Source: Arcobacter cryaerophilus gv. crypticus (lineage in GTDB: Bacteria > Campylobacterota > Campylobacteria > Campylobacterales > Arcobacteraceae). From it: DNA of 64,000 nucleotides. A model generated the notes under the pieces. That model saw only the letters and a program-made list of their open reading frames with translations. It searched no databases and was not told where the DNA came from. Shown piece by piece: positions 55,910 to 64,000 of the stretch. The stretch lies in assembly GCF_002993025.1 (NCBI RefSeq), contig NZ_NXGI01000004.1:1-64000 (forward strand), read 5' to 3'. Positions within the stretch are counted from its first letter, which is position 1. Each line of letters opens with the position of its first letter. Made by a program: the position numbers and the translations under genes.

Positions 55910-56128
55910 ATGGAAAGATTAGAAGAGAGAATTTCAAGAGCTTTAAAACAAGTTGATAATGATAGATATATTCTAGCAATTGCAGTTGGACAAAGAGCTG
56001 ATGAGTTAAGTAAAGGTGCAAAACCACTTTTAAGCCAAAATACTCAAAAAATGAAATATACAGATATCGCAATTGATGAAATAGCAAGTGGATTGCTAAA
56101 AATCAACGGTCTTACTGAAAAAAAATAG
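55910..56128 (+). CDS. rpoZ: DNA-directed RNA polymerase omega subunit
   Basis: 72 residues, typical for the phylum. The signature region is DNDRYILAIAVGQRADELSKGAKPLL; omega helps assemble RNA polymerase and in many bacteria forms part of the ppGpp site. Adjacent to the ppGpp synthetase/hydrolase gene, 20 bases on, as in many genomes. ATG follows AAAAAGGAT. Confidence 0.92.
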   Translation: MERLEERISRALKQVDNDRYILAIAVGQRADELSKGAKPLLSQNTQKMKYTDIAIDEIASGLLKINGLTEKK

Positions 56129-56148
56129 ATTTCTACTTAGTAGATTTT

Positions 56149-58311
56149 ATGAATTTATTCTTCAAAGAGCTACAACTAGTAAATACAATTGAAGGGGCAA
56201 TAAACGAGCTTAAAAAGCAAATTGATATTAGCCCAAAACTATATGAGATTATTGATTTTATTATCGAAGCTCATGAAGGTCAATTTAGAAAAAGCGGTGA
56301 ACCTTATTCGGTTCATCCAATCTTAGTAGCAACAATAACTAGTACTTTTTCAAAAGATGAAGATGTTATTGCAACTGCACTTCTTCACGATGTTGTAGAA
56401 GATACACCTTTTACATTAGAATTCGTTGAAGAAAAATGGGGTAAAAATGTCTCTAATATGGTTAAAGGTCTTACAAAAGTAGCAGATATTAGAGAAGAAA
56501 ATTTTATCACTTCAAAAGATTCAAGCGATACAAAAATAGTTCAAGCAGCACTTACGTTTAGAAAAATGCTAATAGCATCAATTGATGATCCAAGAGTTTT
56601 AATAGTAAAACTTTGTGATAGACTTCATAATATGCTTACTCTTGCTGTTTTACCGCAACATAAACAAAGAAGAATAGCTGAAGAGACTTTAGTTGTTTAT
56701 GTTCCAATTGCAAATAGGCTAGGTATTTCAACACTTAAAAATGAGCTAGAAGATTTAGCATTTTTTTATATCTATCCAGATGAATATAAAAAAATTGATG
56801 ATTTTTTAAAAGAAAGTGAACAAGCACTACAGCTTAGTTTCAATACTTTCATTGCTATTACAAAAAATTTATTAGAGAAAAATGGTTTTGAAGAAAATGA
56901 TATAAAAATCTATTCAAGAATTAAACACCACTACTCAATATATTTAAAAATGCAAAGAAAAGGTATTACAATTGAAGAAGTACTTGATCTTTTTGCAATT
57001 AGAATATTAGTTCCTAATGATATAGATTGCTATAAAGCCTTAGGACATATTCATTTAGAATTTAAACCGCTTGTTTCAAGATTTAAAGATTATATAGCAA
57101 CACCTAAAGAAAATGGATACAAAACTATTCATACAACAGTTTTTTATAATTCAAAAATATATGAAATTCAGATTCGTTCTTTTGATATGAATAGTGTTGC
57201 AGAGTATGGAATAGCAGCACATTGGGCATATAAAAATGGTGAAAAAGTTAGCCAATCAACAGCAGCAAATTCAAATCTAAATTGGTTAAAATCTTTAGAG
57301 TTTTCTAATGACAATATAGAAGAGTTTTATAATGAAACAAAAGAAAACTTATTTAACGATGAGATAATAGTTTATTCTCCAAAAGGTGAAGTTTTTATTC
57401 TTCCTATTGGATCAACTGCTTATGATTATGCATTTGCTGTTCATACAAATGTCGGGAAAAAAGCAATTTCTTGCTATATAAATAAAATTAAAAAACCTCT
57501 TTTAACAGTTTTAAAAAGTACAGATATTATACAAATAGAACTAGGAAATGAAGCAATTATAAGATGTTCTTGGATAGATATGGTAAAAACTTCAAGAGCA
57601 AAAAAACAGTTAAAATTTCTATGCATGCAAAGACAAAGAGAGATAGATGAGCTTGCTGGAAAAAATATTATAAATACTATATTTTCAAGATATTATGTTG
57701 ATATTTTAGAACATTATCCAGTAAAAGGTCTATATAAAGTACCAACAAATTTACCTTTTTTAAAAAATGCAAAACAGATTGTAGAAAAAAAAGTATTAAA
57801 AGAGAAAGGGATTATGGGAAGATTTAAAATCTTCACAAGTAAAATAAAAGAGTTTAAATTTGACAATATGCTTATTTATTCGAACTTTAATATAAACTCT
57901 GTATCATTTGATCACTGTTGTCACCCAAAATTTGGAGATGATATTATTGCATTTAGGAAATCTAACAATGCAATAATTCACCATAAAATGTGTGATAAAG
58001 CTTATTCTAAAATCAAAGAAAATGAACAAATGTTATATTGTGAATGGGCAAAAAACTCTGTTTTTCAATACAAGATGCTAATAAGTATTCCAAATACAAA
58101 AGGTGAATTAGCAAAAGTTTTAGCATATCTTTCTAAAAGTGATTTTTATATCTTAGCTTGTACTTTTGGAAGACAAAAACACTCATATATCCAGTATTGT
58201 GATATAGAGTTTGAAATAAATAATTCAAATGTAGATGAAGTTAGACAAATTGTTGAAAAAAATATAAAAGTTATAGATTTTATGTCAAAAAAAGACGCAT
58301 ATAATAAATAA
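56149..58311 (+). CDS. spoT: bifunctional (p)ppGpp synthetase/hydrolase (Rsh, SpoT-type)
   Basis: 720 residues. HD hydrolase domain with GEPYSVHPILVA and ALLHDVVEDT (about 77-86). Synthetase domain with RIKHHYSIYLKMQRKG and LDLFAIRILV. TGS domain (about 400-460: IIVYSPKGEVFILPIGSTAYDYAFAVH) and a C-terminal regulatory part with the Cys/His pair in DHCCHPKFGDD and an ACT-like end. Both catalytic sites look intact. Campylobacterota usually have one such enzyme. Confidence 0.95.
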   Translation: MNLFFKELQLVNTIEGAINELKKQIDISPKLYEIIDFIIEAHEGQFRKSGEPYSVHPILVATITSTFSKDEDVIATALLHDVVEDTPFTLEFVEEKWGKNVSNMVKGLTKVADIREENFITSKDSSDTKIVQAALTFRKMLIASIDDPRVLIVKLCDRLHNMLTLAVLPQHKQRRIAEETLVVYVPIANRLGISTLKNELEDLAFFYIYPDEYKKIDDFLKESEQALQLSFNTFIAITKNLLEKNGFEENDIKIYSRIKHHYSIYLKMQRKGITIEEVLDLFAIRILVPNDIDCYKALGHIHLEFKPLVSRFKDYIATPKENGYKTIHTTVFYNSKIYEIQIRSFDMNSVAEYGIAAHWAYKNGEKVSQSTAANSNLNWLKSLEFSNDNIEEFYNETKENLFNDEIIVYSPKGEVFILPIGSTAYDYAFAVHTNVGKKAISCYINKIKKPLLTVLKSTDIIQIELGNEAIIRCSWIDMVKTSRAKKQLKFLCMQRQREIDELAGKNIINTIFSRYYVDILEHYPVKGLYKVPTNLPFLKNAKQIVEKKVLKEKGIMGRFKIFTSKIKEFKFDNMLIYSNFNINSVSFDHCCHPKFGDDIIAFRKSNNAIIHHKMCDKAYSKIKENEQMLYCEWAKNSVFQYKMLISIPNTKGELAKVLAYLSKSDFYILACTFGRQKHSYIQYCDIEFEINNSNVDEVRQIVEKNIKVIDFMSKKDAYNK

Positions 58312-58325
58312 AGGTTTAATAGAAT

Positions 58326-59534
58326 ATGGAAAATAAAATAAAAGAAGCAATAGACGAAATTCAAAGAGGCGTAGCTGAAATTATTGATATTGAAGCTATT
58401 ACAAAATTAATAAAAAAATATTTTGAAACAGGTGAAAATTTCTATGTAAAAGCAGGATTTGATCCAACAGCTCCTGATATTCATCTAGGACATACAGTTT
58501 TGATACAAAAACTAGCAACTTTTCAAAAATATGGTGGAATTGTTCAATTTTTAATTGGAGATTTCACTGCAACTATTGGAGATCCAACTGGAAAAAGTGA
58601 AACTAGAAAAGTTTTAAGTAGAGATGATGTACTACTAAATGCTGAAACTTACAAAGAGCAAGTTTTTAAAATCTTAGACCCAAAAAAAACAAACGTGGTT
58701 TTTAATAGTACTTGGTTAAATGAGCTTGGAACAGCAGGACTTATAAATCTAGCTTCAAATTTAACAGTTGCAAGAATGCTTGAGCGTGATGATTTTTCAA
58801 AAAGATATAGTTCAAACACTCCAATTGCTGTAAATGAATTTTTATATCCCCTACTTCAAGGTTATGACTCAATTGCTTTAAATAGTGATGTAGAGCTTGG
58901 AGGAACTGACCAAAAGTTTAATTTACTTATGGGAAGAACTCTACAAAAAGCATATAACTGTAAAAAACAACAAGCAGTTTTAATGATGCCAATACTTGAA
59001 GGTCTTGATGGTGTGCAAAAGATGTCAAAATCATTAGGTAACTATATTGGTGTTACAGATGAGCCTTTTGATATGTTTGGAAAAGTTTTATCAATTTCAG
59101 ATGAACTTATGTGGAGATACTTTGAACTTCTTTCAAGTAAAAGCTTAAAAGAGATTGAAGAGATTAAAAAAGGTGTAGAAAATGGAACTCTACACCCTAA
59201 AAAAGTAAAAGAGGATTTAGCAGCTGAAATAGTTGATAGATTTCATGGTGTTGGTTCTGGGATTGATGCAAAGCTAGAATTTGAAAAAGTTTTTGCTAAA
59301 AAAGATATTCCAACTGATATGCCAGAGTTTATATTTGAAAATGAAATTTGGATTTGCCAAGCTATGGTTGATAGCAATTTAGTTGATTCAACTTCTCAAG
59401 CAAGACGAGATATAAAATCTAATGCAGTATCAATAAATCAAGAAAAAATAAGTGATGATAAGATAAACTTAACATCTGGCGAACACATTTTGCAAAAAGG
59501 CAAAAAAAGTTTTGCAAAAATAATAATAAAATAG
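58326..59534 (+). CDS. tyrS: tyrosyl-tRNA synthetase
   Basis: Class I aminoacyl-tRNA synthetase, 402 residues. ATP motif HLGH in [20 protein letters not shown] in [13 protein letters not shown], and a C-terminal S4-like RNA-binding domain ([19 protein letters not shown]). 14 bases follow rsh. Confidence 0.96.
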   Translation: MENKIKEAIDEIQRGVAEIIDIEAITKLIKKYFETGENFYVKAGFDPTAPDIHLGHTVLIQKLATFQKYGGIVQFLIGDFTATIGDPTGKSETRKVLSRDDVLLNAETYKEQVFKILDPKKTNVVFNSTWLNELGTAGLINLASNLTVARMLERDDFSKRYSSNTPIAVNEFLYPLLQGYDSIALNSDVELGGTDQKFNLLMGRTLQKAYNCKKQQAVLMMPILEGLDGVQKMSKSLGNYIGVTDEPFDMFGKVLSISDELMWRYFELLSSKSLKEIEEIKKGVENGTLHPKKVKEDLAAEIVDRFHGVGSGIDAKLEFEKVFAKKDIPTDMPEFIFENEIWICQAMVDSNLVDSTSQARRDIKSNAVSINQEKISDDKINLTSGEHILQKGKKSFAKIIIK

Positions 59535-59546
59535 AAGAGGCTAATT

Positions 59547-60626
59547 GTGAAAATAGGAAAATATGAAATAAAACATCCAATAATTCAAGGTGGTATGGGT
59601 GTTGGAATTAGCTGGGATCAATTAGCAGGACATGTTAGTCTTGAAGGTGGTTTAGGAGTAATTTCAGCAGTTGGTACAGGATACTATAAAAAGCTTAGCC
59701 CAAAAGTAAATATTATTATGAAAAAAGATAAACCAAAAGAGGTTTTAAATTTTTATAGCAAAGATGCACTAAAAGAGATATTCGATAATGCTAGAAAAAT
59801 TTGTGAAAATTCACCACTTGCTTGTAATATTTTATATGCTATAAATGATTATGGAAGAGTAGTACGTGATGCATGTGAAGCTGGTGCTAATATAATAATT
59901 ACAGGAGCTGGAATTCCAACAAATATGCCAGAATTTACAAAAAACTTTCCCGATGTTGCATTGGTTCCAATAGTTTCAAGCGCAAGAGCTTTAAAGCTTA
60001 TTTGTAAAAAATGGCAAAGATACAACAAACTTCCAGATGCTGTAATTGTTGAGGGACCTTTAAGTGGTGGTCATCAAGGGTTTAAGTATGAAGATTGTTA
60101 TAAAGAAGAGTTTCAACTAGAAAATATTGTAACTCCTGTAATTGAAGAAGCTAAAAACTGGGGGAATATTCCTGTTATTGCAGCTGGTGGAGTTTGGGAT
60201 AAAAAAGATATTGATAAATTTATCTCTTTAGGTTGTGCTGGTGTTCAAATGGCTACTAGATTTATAGGAACAAATGAGTGTGATGCAGATGCTAAATTCA
60301 AAGATGTTTTAGTAAATGCAAAAGAAGAAGATATTATCTTAATGAGTTCTCCTGTAGGTCTTCCTGCACGTGGAGTTAAAACAAATCTTCAATTCTCAAT
60401 AGAAAACCAAACAGCTCCAAAAGTTCAATGTATTTCAAACTGTGTAGCTCCATGTAATCGTGGAACTGAAGCAAAAATTGTTGGTTATTGTATTGCTGAT
60501 AGACTTGGAGCTGCATACAAAGGTGATGTAGATACTGGTCTATTTTTCTCTGGTTCAAATGGATATAAAATTGATAAGATAATCTCTGTTAAAGAATTAA
60601 TGGAAAAATTAACTAAAGGAGAGTAG
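59547..60626 (+). CDS. nitronate monooxygenase family FMN enzyme
   Basis: 359 residues, TIM-barrel flavoprotein of the NMO/2-nitropropane dioxygenase family. Motifs: HPIIQGGMGVGISW, ITGAGIPTNMP, the catalytic-His segment EGPLSGGHQGF and VIAAGGVWDKKD with GVQMATRFIGT (FMN phosphate). A CxxxC-rich stretch (VQCISNCVAPCNRG) lies near the C-terminus. A FabK-type enoyl reductase role is less likely. Start is GTG at 59547 with AGAGG upstream; the amidase follows almost at once. Confidence 0.88.
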   Translation: MKIGKYEIKHPIIQGGMGVGISWDQLAGHVSLEGGLGVISAVGTGYYKKLSPKVNIIMKKDKPKEVLNFYSKDALKEIFDNARKICENSPLACNILYAINDYGRVVRDACEAGANIIITGAGIPTNMPEFTKNFPDVALVPIVSSARALKLICKKWQRYNKLPDAVIVEGPLSGGHQGFKYEDCYKEEFQLENIVTPVIEEAKNWGNIPVIAAGGVWDKKDIDKFISLGCAGVQMATRFIGTNECDADAKFKDVLVNAKEEDIILMSSPVGLPARGVKTNLQFSIENQTAPKVQCISNCVAPCNRGTEAKIVGYCIADRLGAAYKGDVDTGLFFSGSNGYKIDKIISVKELMEKLTKGE

Positions 60627-60628
60627 TT

Positions 60629-62395
60629 ATTTTAACTAAATTCTTTCTATGTCTTACGCTTATTATCAATATATCTTTTGCCTCTAGCTTGGAAGAGCAG
60701 TATAAAGAGGCAAGGATAGAGTTTTTAAAATCTTCACTTAGAAAAGATGAAAATCAAAAAATTGATGATTTAAAAAGAATTATTGAACTAGGAAAAAAAT
60801 TAAACAAAGATATAAGACCAGATGAAAAAAAATTATCTGTTTTAGATAAAAATATCAAAAGTAAGAATACTAAAAATGATAACCAATCAAAAAATAAACA
60901 ATCAAATGTTTTATATTCTATAAAAAATGTTACAACTTCAAATAACTCAATAATAATTGATTTTAATGTTGATATCAAAAAAGATGATATTAAATTTTTT
61001 GAACTAAAACCTTCTCCTTTACATAGAGATGTTTTTGATATAAAAGGTTATTTCAAAGATGCTCTTGCTACAAAGTTATCAATTCAAGGTGAAGAACAAA
61101 TTACAATAGGACAATTTCAACCAGATGTTTTAAGAATTGTAGTTTCAGGAAATAATAATCCAGATACATCTTATAAAATAACAAAAAGACAACTAATAAT
61201 AGATATAAATAGCAAACAATCAATAAAAAAAGATGAACAAATAAAAGAGATTTCAAAACCAGAAGCTAAAATCAGTTCAAATAGTGAAGATATGATTGAT
61301 TTAAAAAATTCTATTCGTTCTATTTCATCTAGTGGAGATTTGATTAGTGTAAAATTTAATAAAAAAATATCAAAAAAAGATTTAAAGTATTCTACTCTTA
61401 AACAAAATGGAAATTTTGAATATATTTTTGATATTACTGGAAAATACAAATATGTTGAGCCTACAAAACTAAAATTAACTAGCATAGATAAAGTTATTAC
61501 TACAGATAATACAAATAGTGTAAAAATTAGATTAATAAATAAAAACAACCCTAAAATTAAATACATTTTAAAATCAAATGAGATTATTATAGAAGTTTTG
61601 GAAACTCAAAGTGAAAAAATACAAATTCCTAAAAATAATACTGAATCAAGTAGTAAATCTAATATTCCAACTACAAGTTCAAAACAAGCTCAAAATACAA
61701 CATCAAAAAATTCTATAAATAAAACAATAGTTATAGATGCAGGACATGGTGGAGATGATGTTGGTGCTGTTGGACCAAACAAACAGTATGAAAAAGTTAT
61801 AAATTTAGAAGTAGCAAGATATCTTGAAAATATTCTAAAACAAAGAGGATATAAAGTATATTTGACTAGATCAACTGATAAATTTATAAAAGTTATGGAT
61901 AGAACTATTTTGGCAAATGAGAAAAATGCTGATCTTTTTATATCTATACACACAAATGCTATGCCAAAAGAGAAAGCTAGCAGCACAAGTGGTATTGAGA
62001 CATTTTTCTTAAGTCCAGCAAGAAGTGAAAGAGCAAAAAGAGTTGCTGCTTTAGAAAATAAAGATGATATTAGAGAGATGAGTGAAAGTTCAAAAAATGT
62101 ATTTTTAGAGAGCTTAAACCGCCCAAGAATTACAGCTTCTCATAAATTTGCAATAGATGTTCAATCAGGACTTTTGCAAGCAGCTAGAACAAAATATAAA
62201 GATGTAAAAGATACTGGAGTTAAAGAGGGTCCATTTTGGGTTTTAGTTGGTGCTCAAATGCCTTCTATTCTTATTGAGTTAGGATTTATATCTCATCCTG
62301 TTGAGAGTAAAAGATTATATGAAAAAGATTATCAGCAAGTACTTGCAAATGGTATTGCTAATGGAATAGATTCTTACTTTCTAAAAAATCCTTAA
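60629..62395 (+). CDS. amiA: N-acetylmuramoyl-L-alanine amidase (AmiA/AmiC-type), apparent ATT start
   Basis: Periplasmic zinc amidase that cleaves peptidoglycan during cell separation. After the signal peptide come two AMIN-like beta domains (about 95-195 and 230-325), a Ser/Asn/Thr linker, and Amidase_3 with VIDAGHGGDDVGA (zinc His), the zinc Glu in YEKVINLEVARYLE, and ISIHTNAM (zinc His). The frame opens at 60617. TTG 60689 is the first usual start codon but would delete the signal peptide LTKFFLCLTLIINISFA. AAAGGAGAG (60615-60623) sits five bases before ATT 60629, so I infer initiation at ATT. Confidence 0.87.
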   Translation: MLTKFFLCLTLIINISFASSLEEQYKEARIEFLKSSLRKDENQKIDDLKRIIELGKKLNKDIRPDEKKLSVLDKNIKSKNTKNDNQSKNKQSNVLYSIKNVTTSNNSIIIDFNVDIKKDDIKFFELKPSPLHRDVFDIKGYFKDALATKLSIQGEEQITIGQFQPDVLRIVVSGNNNPDTSYKITKRQLIIDINSKQSIKKDEQIKEISKPEAKISSNSEDMIDLKNSIRSISSSGDLISVKFNKKISKKDLKYSTLKQNGNFEYIFDITGKYKYVEPTKLKLTSIDKVITTDNTNSVKIRLINKNNPKIKYILKSNEIIIEVLETQSEKIQIPKNNTESSSKSNIPTTSSKQAQNTTSKNSINKTIVIDAGHGGDDVGAVGPNKQYEKVINLEVARYLENILKQRGYKVYLTRSTDKFIKVMDRTILANEKNADLFISIHTNAMPKEKASSTSGIETFFLSPARSERAKRVAALENKDDIREMSESSKNVFLESLNRPRITASHKFAIDVQSGLLQAARTKYKDVKDTGVKEGPFWVLVGAQMPSILIELGFISHPVESKRLYEKDYQQVLANGIANGIDSYFLKNP

Positions 62396-62801
62396 TTTGT
62401 GATACCAATTTTTTTTGCATTGACTTTATTTTTGGAAGTTTTTTTAATGAAAAGAATTTTACTTTTGAGTTTTCCCAAGAGAGATATTCACTTTTTAAAG
62501 TATTACCATTAAAATATCTATCCATATCTTCAATATTTGAAGAGTTTACAAGCCAAACTCCAATATCTTTTTCTTGATTTATCTGTTCAAAGTACTCTTC
62601 AAAAAGTTCAATATCAATAGAAATTGAACTCTCTTCAAAAAACTCTCTTTTTGCACACATAAAAGCAGTCTCATTTTTTACTTTTGTACCTTTTAAACAT
62701 CCCCATTTATCATCACTTGCAACATCCAAACATAAAAGAATTTTAACACCTTTTTTTGTTACAATATATGGAACTATTCCATAAGTTTTTGTATGACTCA
62801 T
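62358..62801 (-). CDS. Nudix hydrolase
   Basis: 147 residues. Nudix box G-x5-E-x7-REFFEESSI is present (Glu residues intact; Ser replaces the usual Gly before the final Ile). The N-terminus SHTKTYGIVPYIV and tail with SMQKKLVSQIKDFLE are ordinary. Substrate unknown (some nucleoside diphosphate derivative). It overlaps the 3' end of the convergent amidase gene by 38 bases. Confidence 0.87.
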   Translation of the reverse strand: MSHTKTYGIVPYIVTKKGVKILLCLDVASDDKWGCLKGTKVKNETAFMCAKREFFEESSISIDIELFEEYFEQINQEKDIGVWLVNSSNIEDMDRYFNGNTLKSEYLSWENSKVKFFSLKKLPKIKSMQKKLVSQIKDFLESKNLFH

Positions 62802-62812
62802 TATTTTAAATC

Positions 62813-63880
62813 CTATATAGTTTTTATTCTAGATTGATAAACATACATGGCTATTGCAAACCAAATAATCAAAGGTAATAATAAAGCTAGCTCTGGATTT
62901 AAAACGCCAGAACTTGTAATTTTAAATAAAAAGAAAAAAACTCCCCAAACAATTAAAGTACCAAAAATACCAAAAGATACAAAAATTCCTAATCTAAAAA
63001 ATCTACTATTTAAAGAACTATATGCAAATAGCAAAAAAAGTAGTGGTATTATAAAAAATGGAACAAATAGCTGATTATATATATTCCCTCTTATTTTTGA
63101 AGTGTTTACACCTTGTTTTTCTAATAAAAACATAGCATTTACTGCATCTAGCAGTGAAGAGTCACTTCTTGCTTCATATACATTGTCCAATATCTTTGGC
63201 TGAAAACCATCTAATGTATTTAAAAATTTCTCATATTTTATTGTGAGTTTAGAGTTCATATCAATCTCTTTTGGTTTTGTAGTAATTTTTGCATCTACAA
63301 TATACCATTTATTGTTTTGAAAATATGCTTTTTGTGCAACAATAGTTTCAACAACATCTTTTCCATCTAATTTAAAAATATGTATATTTTCTGCTCTTTT
63401 TTCAAGTGGAAAAAGCTTTTGGAAATATACAAAATTATCATTATATTTCAAAAATATATCACTTTTTGTACTTGAGAAGTATTCATTGTCTAAAATCTTC
63501 TTTTTTTGTTCATAAGAGTATGCCAAAGGTGTCATTTGTAAAAATATTAAAACAACTAAAAATATTAAACCTAAAGACAATATAGGCAAAAATATATTTG
63601 TTCTTCCAGCCCCTAAAGAGTAAAATGCAACATATTCATTATTTTTAATAAATGTTATTAAAGTTGAAATCCAAGCAAAAACTATTGATAAAGGAAGAGT
63701 TAAAGTAAGTGTAAAAAATGCATTGTAAAAGATATATAGCAACTGTAAATTTGCTGATTGAGGTATAGATTTGAAATTTTGTAAAAAGTCAATTCCTACA
63801 AAAAATATCTCCAAAGATAGTAAAATGATAATAAAGTTTTTAAGATACTTTTCAATTATATATTTTGTTAAAATACTCAT
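62813..63880 (-). CDS. LptF/LptG (YjgP/YjgQ) family permease
   Basis: 355 residues: three N-terminal helices, a ~150-residue periplasmic beta-jellyroll region (YFQKLFPLEKRAENIHIFKLDGK...), and three C-terminal helices (PFFIIPLLFLLFAYSSLNSRF...). LPS export permeases of the LptBFG complex have this layout; LptG versus LptF is not resolved, though the N-terminal ILTKYIIEKYLKNF fits LptG/LptF alike. ATG 63880 overlaps the upstream stop as ATGA, and the Nudix gene lies 11 bases on. Confidence 0.87.
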   Translation of the reverse strand: MSILTKYIIEKYLKNFIIILLSLEIFFVGIDFLQNFKSIPQSANLQLLYIFYNAFFTLTLTLPLSIVFAWISTLITFIKNNEYVAFYSLGAGRTNIFLPILSLGLIFLVVLIFLQMTPLAYSYEQKKKILDNEYFSSTKSDIFLKYNDNFVYFQKLFPLEKRAENIHIFKLDGKDVVETIVAQKAYFQNNKWYIVDAKITTKPKEIDMNSKLTIKYEKFLNTLDGFQPKILDNVYEARSDSSLLDAVNAMFLLEKQGVNTSKIRGNIYNQLFVPFFIIPLLFLLFAYSSLNSRFFRLGIFVSFGIFGTLIVWGVFFFLFKITSSGVLNPELALLLPLIIWFAIAMYVYQSRIKTI

Positions 63881-63999
63881 ATAGACTGCTTTAATGTAAA
63901 TTTAGCCTTAACTTCATCAATACTAAGTTGCTTTAAAGCTTCAACACAAGAAGCAACATGTGGAATGATTTTGTTATTTAACTCTTCAAACTCTGTTTT
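63877..63999 (-). CDS. 3' end of a gene cut by the window edge (unrecognised)
   Basis: The last 40 codons and stop of a minus-strand gene; TGA 63879-63877 overlaps the LptF/LptG-like ATG. The visible residues (KTEFEELNNKIIPHVASCVEALKQ... ending TLKQSI) look like a helical protein end. Codon use is native and the overlap supports reality, but the family cannot be told from so little. Confidence 0.7.
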   Translation of the reverse strand, partial: KTEFEELNNKIIPHVASCVEALKQLSIDEVKAKFTLKQSI

Positions 64000-64000
64000 A

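Overview
This window is an AT-rich chromosomal segment (roughly a quarter G+C by eye) from a Campylobacterota bacterium, most likely Arcobacter/Aliarcobacter. The evidence is the gene set and order (prmA-ftsH, accD-thiE-rlmH, pyrH-rpoZ-rsh-tyrS, apt-trpB-dedA-pepA), the strongly A/T-biased codon use, the TATAAT-type promoters with weak -35 boxes, and a MutS7-type MutS with a C-terminal HNH nuclease, a family known from this phylum. No insertion sequence, prophage, CRISPR array or rRNA gene was seen. Nearly all of the window is tightly packed coding sequence.

Layout. Positions 1-8153 (+): prs, an OmpA-type porin, lepA, a ComF-like phosphoribosyltransferase, hisH, a structured 157-bp intergenic region, hisA, and a membrane diguanylate cyclase with a periplasmic c-heme motif. 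Positions 8196-33725 are almost all minus strand: a transglutaminase-like protein, MarC, the MutS7-HNH protein with a haem-binding protein and a thioredoxin, and leuA with a newly noticed Leu-rich leader peptide. Next comes a six-gene cell-envelope operon of unknown function (15027-20806). It is followed by ftsH, prmA, dusB, a membrane protein, rlmH, thiE, accD, metK, a Na/Pi transporter, glmS and suhB. Positions 33789-37753: a cysteine-cluster protein, a chemoreceptor, six tRNA genes (Gly, fMet, Met, Thr, Gln, fMet) and a CigR/RcnB-like secreted protein. Positions 37804-46434: pepA, dedA, trpB, apt, a periplasmic ATP-dependent DNA ligase, a 55-aa lipoprotein too short for routine ORF calling, two translationally coupled trans-sulfuration-type PLP enzymes, an acetyltransferase and a monooxygenase.

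Positions 46510-55109 form a metal-homeostasis island arranged around a divergent promoter with two TGCAAC-N3-GTtGCA palindromes. Leftward run znuA, a DUF1007 protein and a NicO-type transporter; the last two are joined by an apparent -1 frame change. Rightward run a Zur/Fur regulator, nhaA, an HMA-like protein, a ferritin-like protein, three small hydrophobic or low-complexity proteins and an unusual P1B-type ATPase whose CPC motif reads YSC. A 39-aa microprotein and a small membrane protein follow. The rightward genes overlap or lie within a few bases of each other, so they probably form one metal-responsive operon. This is the best candidate in the window for an undescribed system.

Positions 55170-64000: pyrH, rpoZ, rsh (spoT), tyrS, a nitronate monooxygenase, an AMIN/Amidase_3 cell-wall amidase that seems to start at ATT, a Nudix hydrolase, an LptF/LptG permease, and the 3' end of a further gene cut by the window edge.

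Regulatory features supported directly by sequence are the leuA leader (consensus promoter, strong ribosome binding site, run of four Leu codons), the hisA hairpin that hides its ribosome binding site, the putative Zur operators and several intrinsic terminators.
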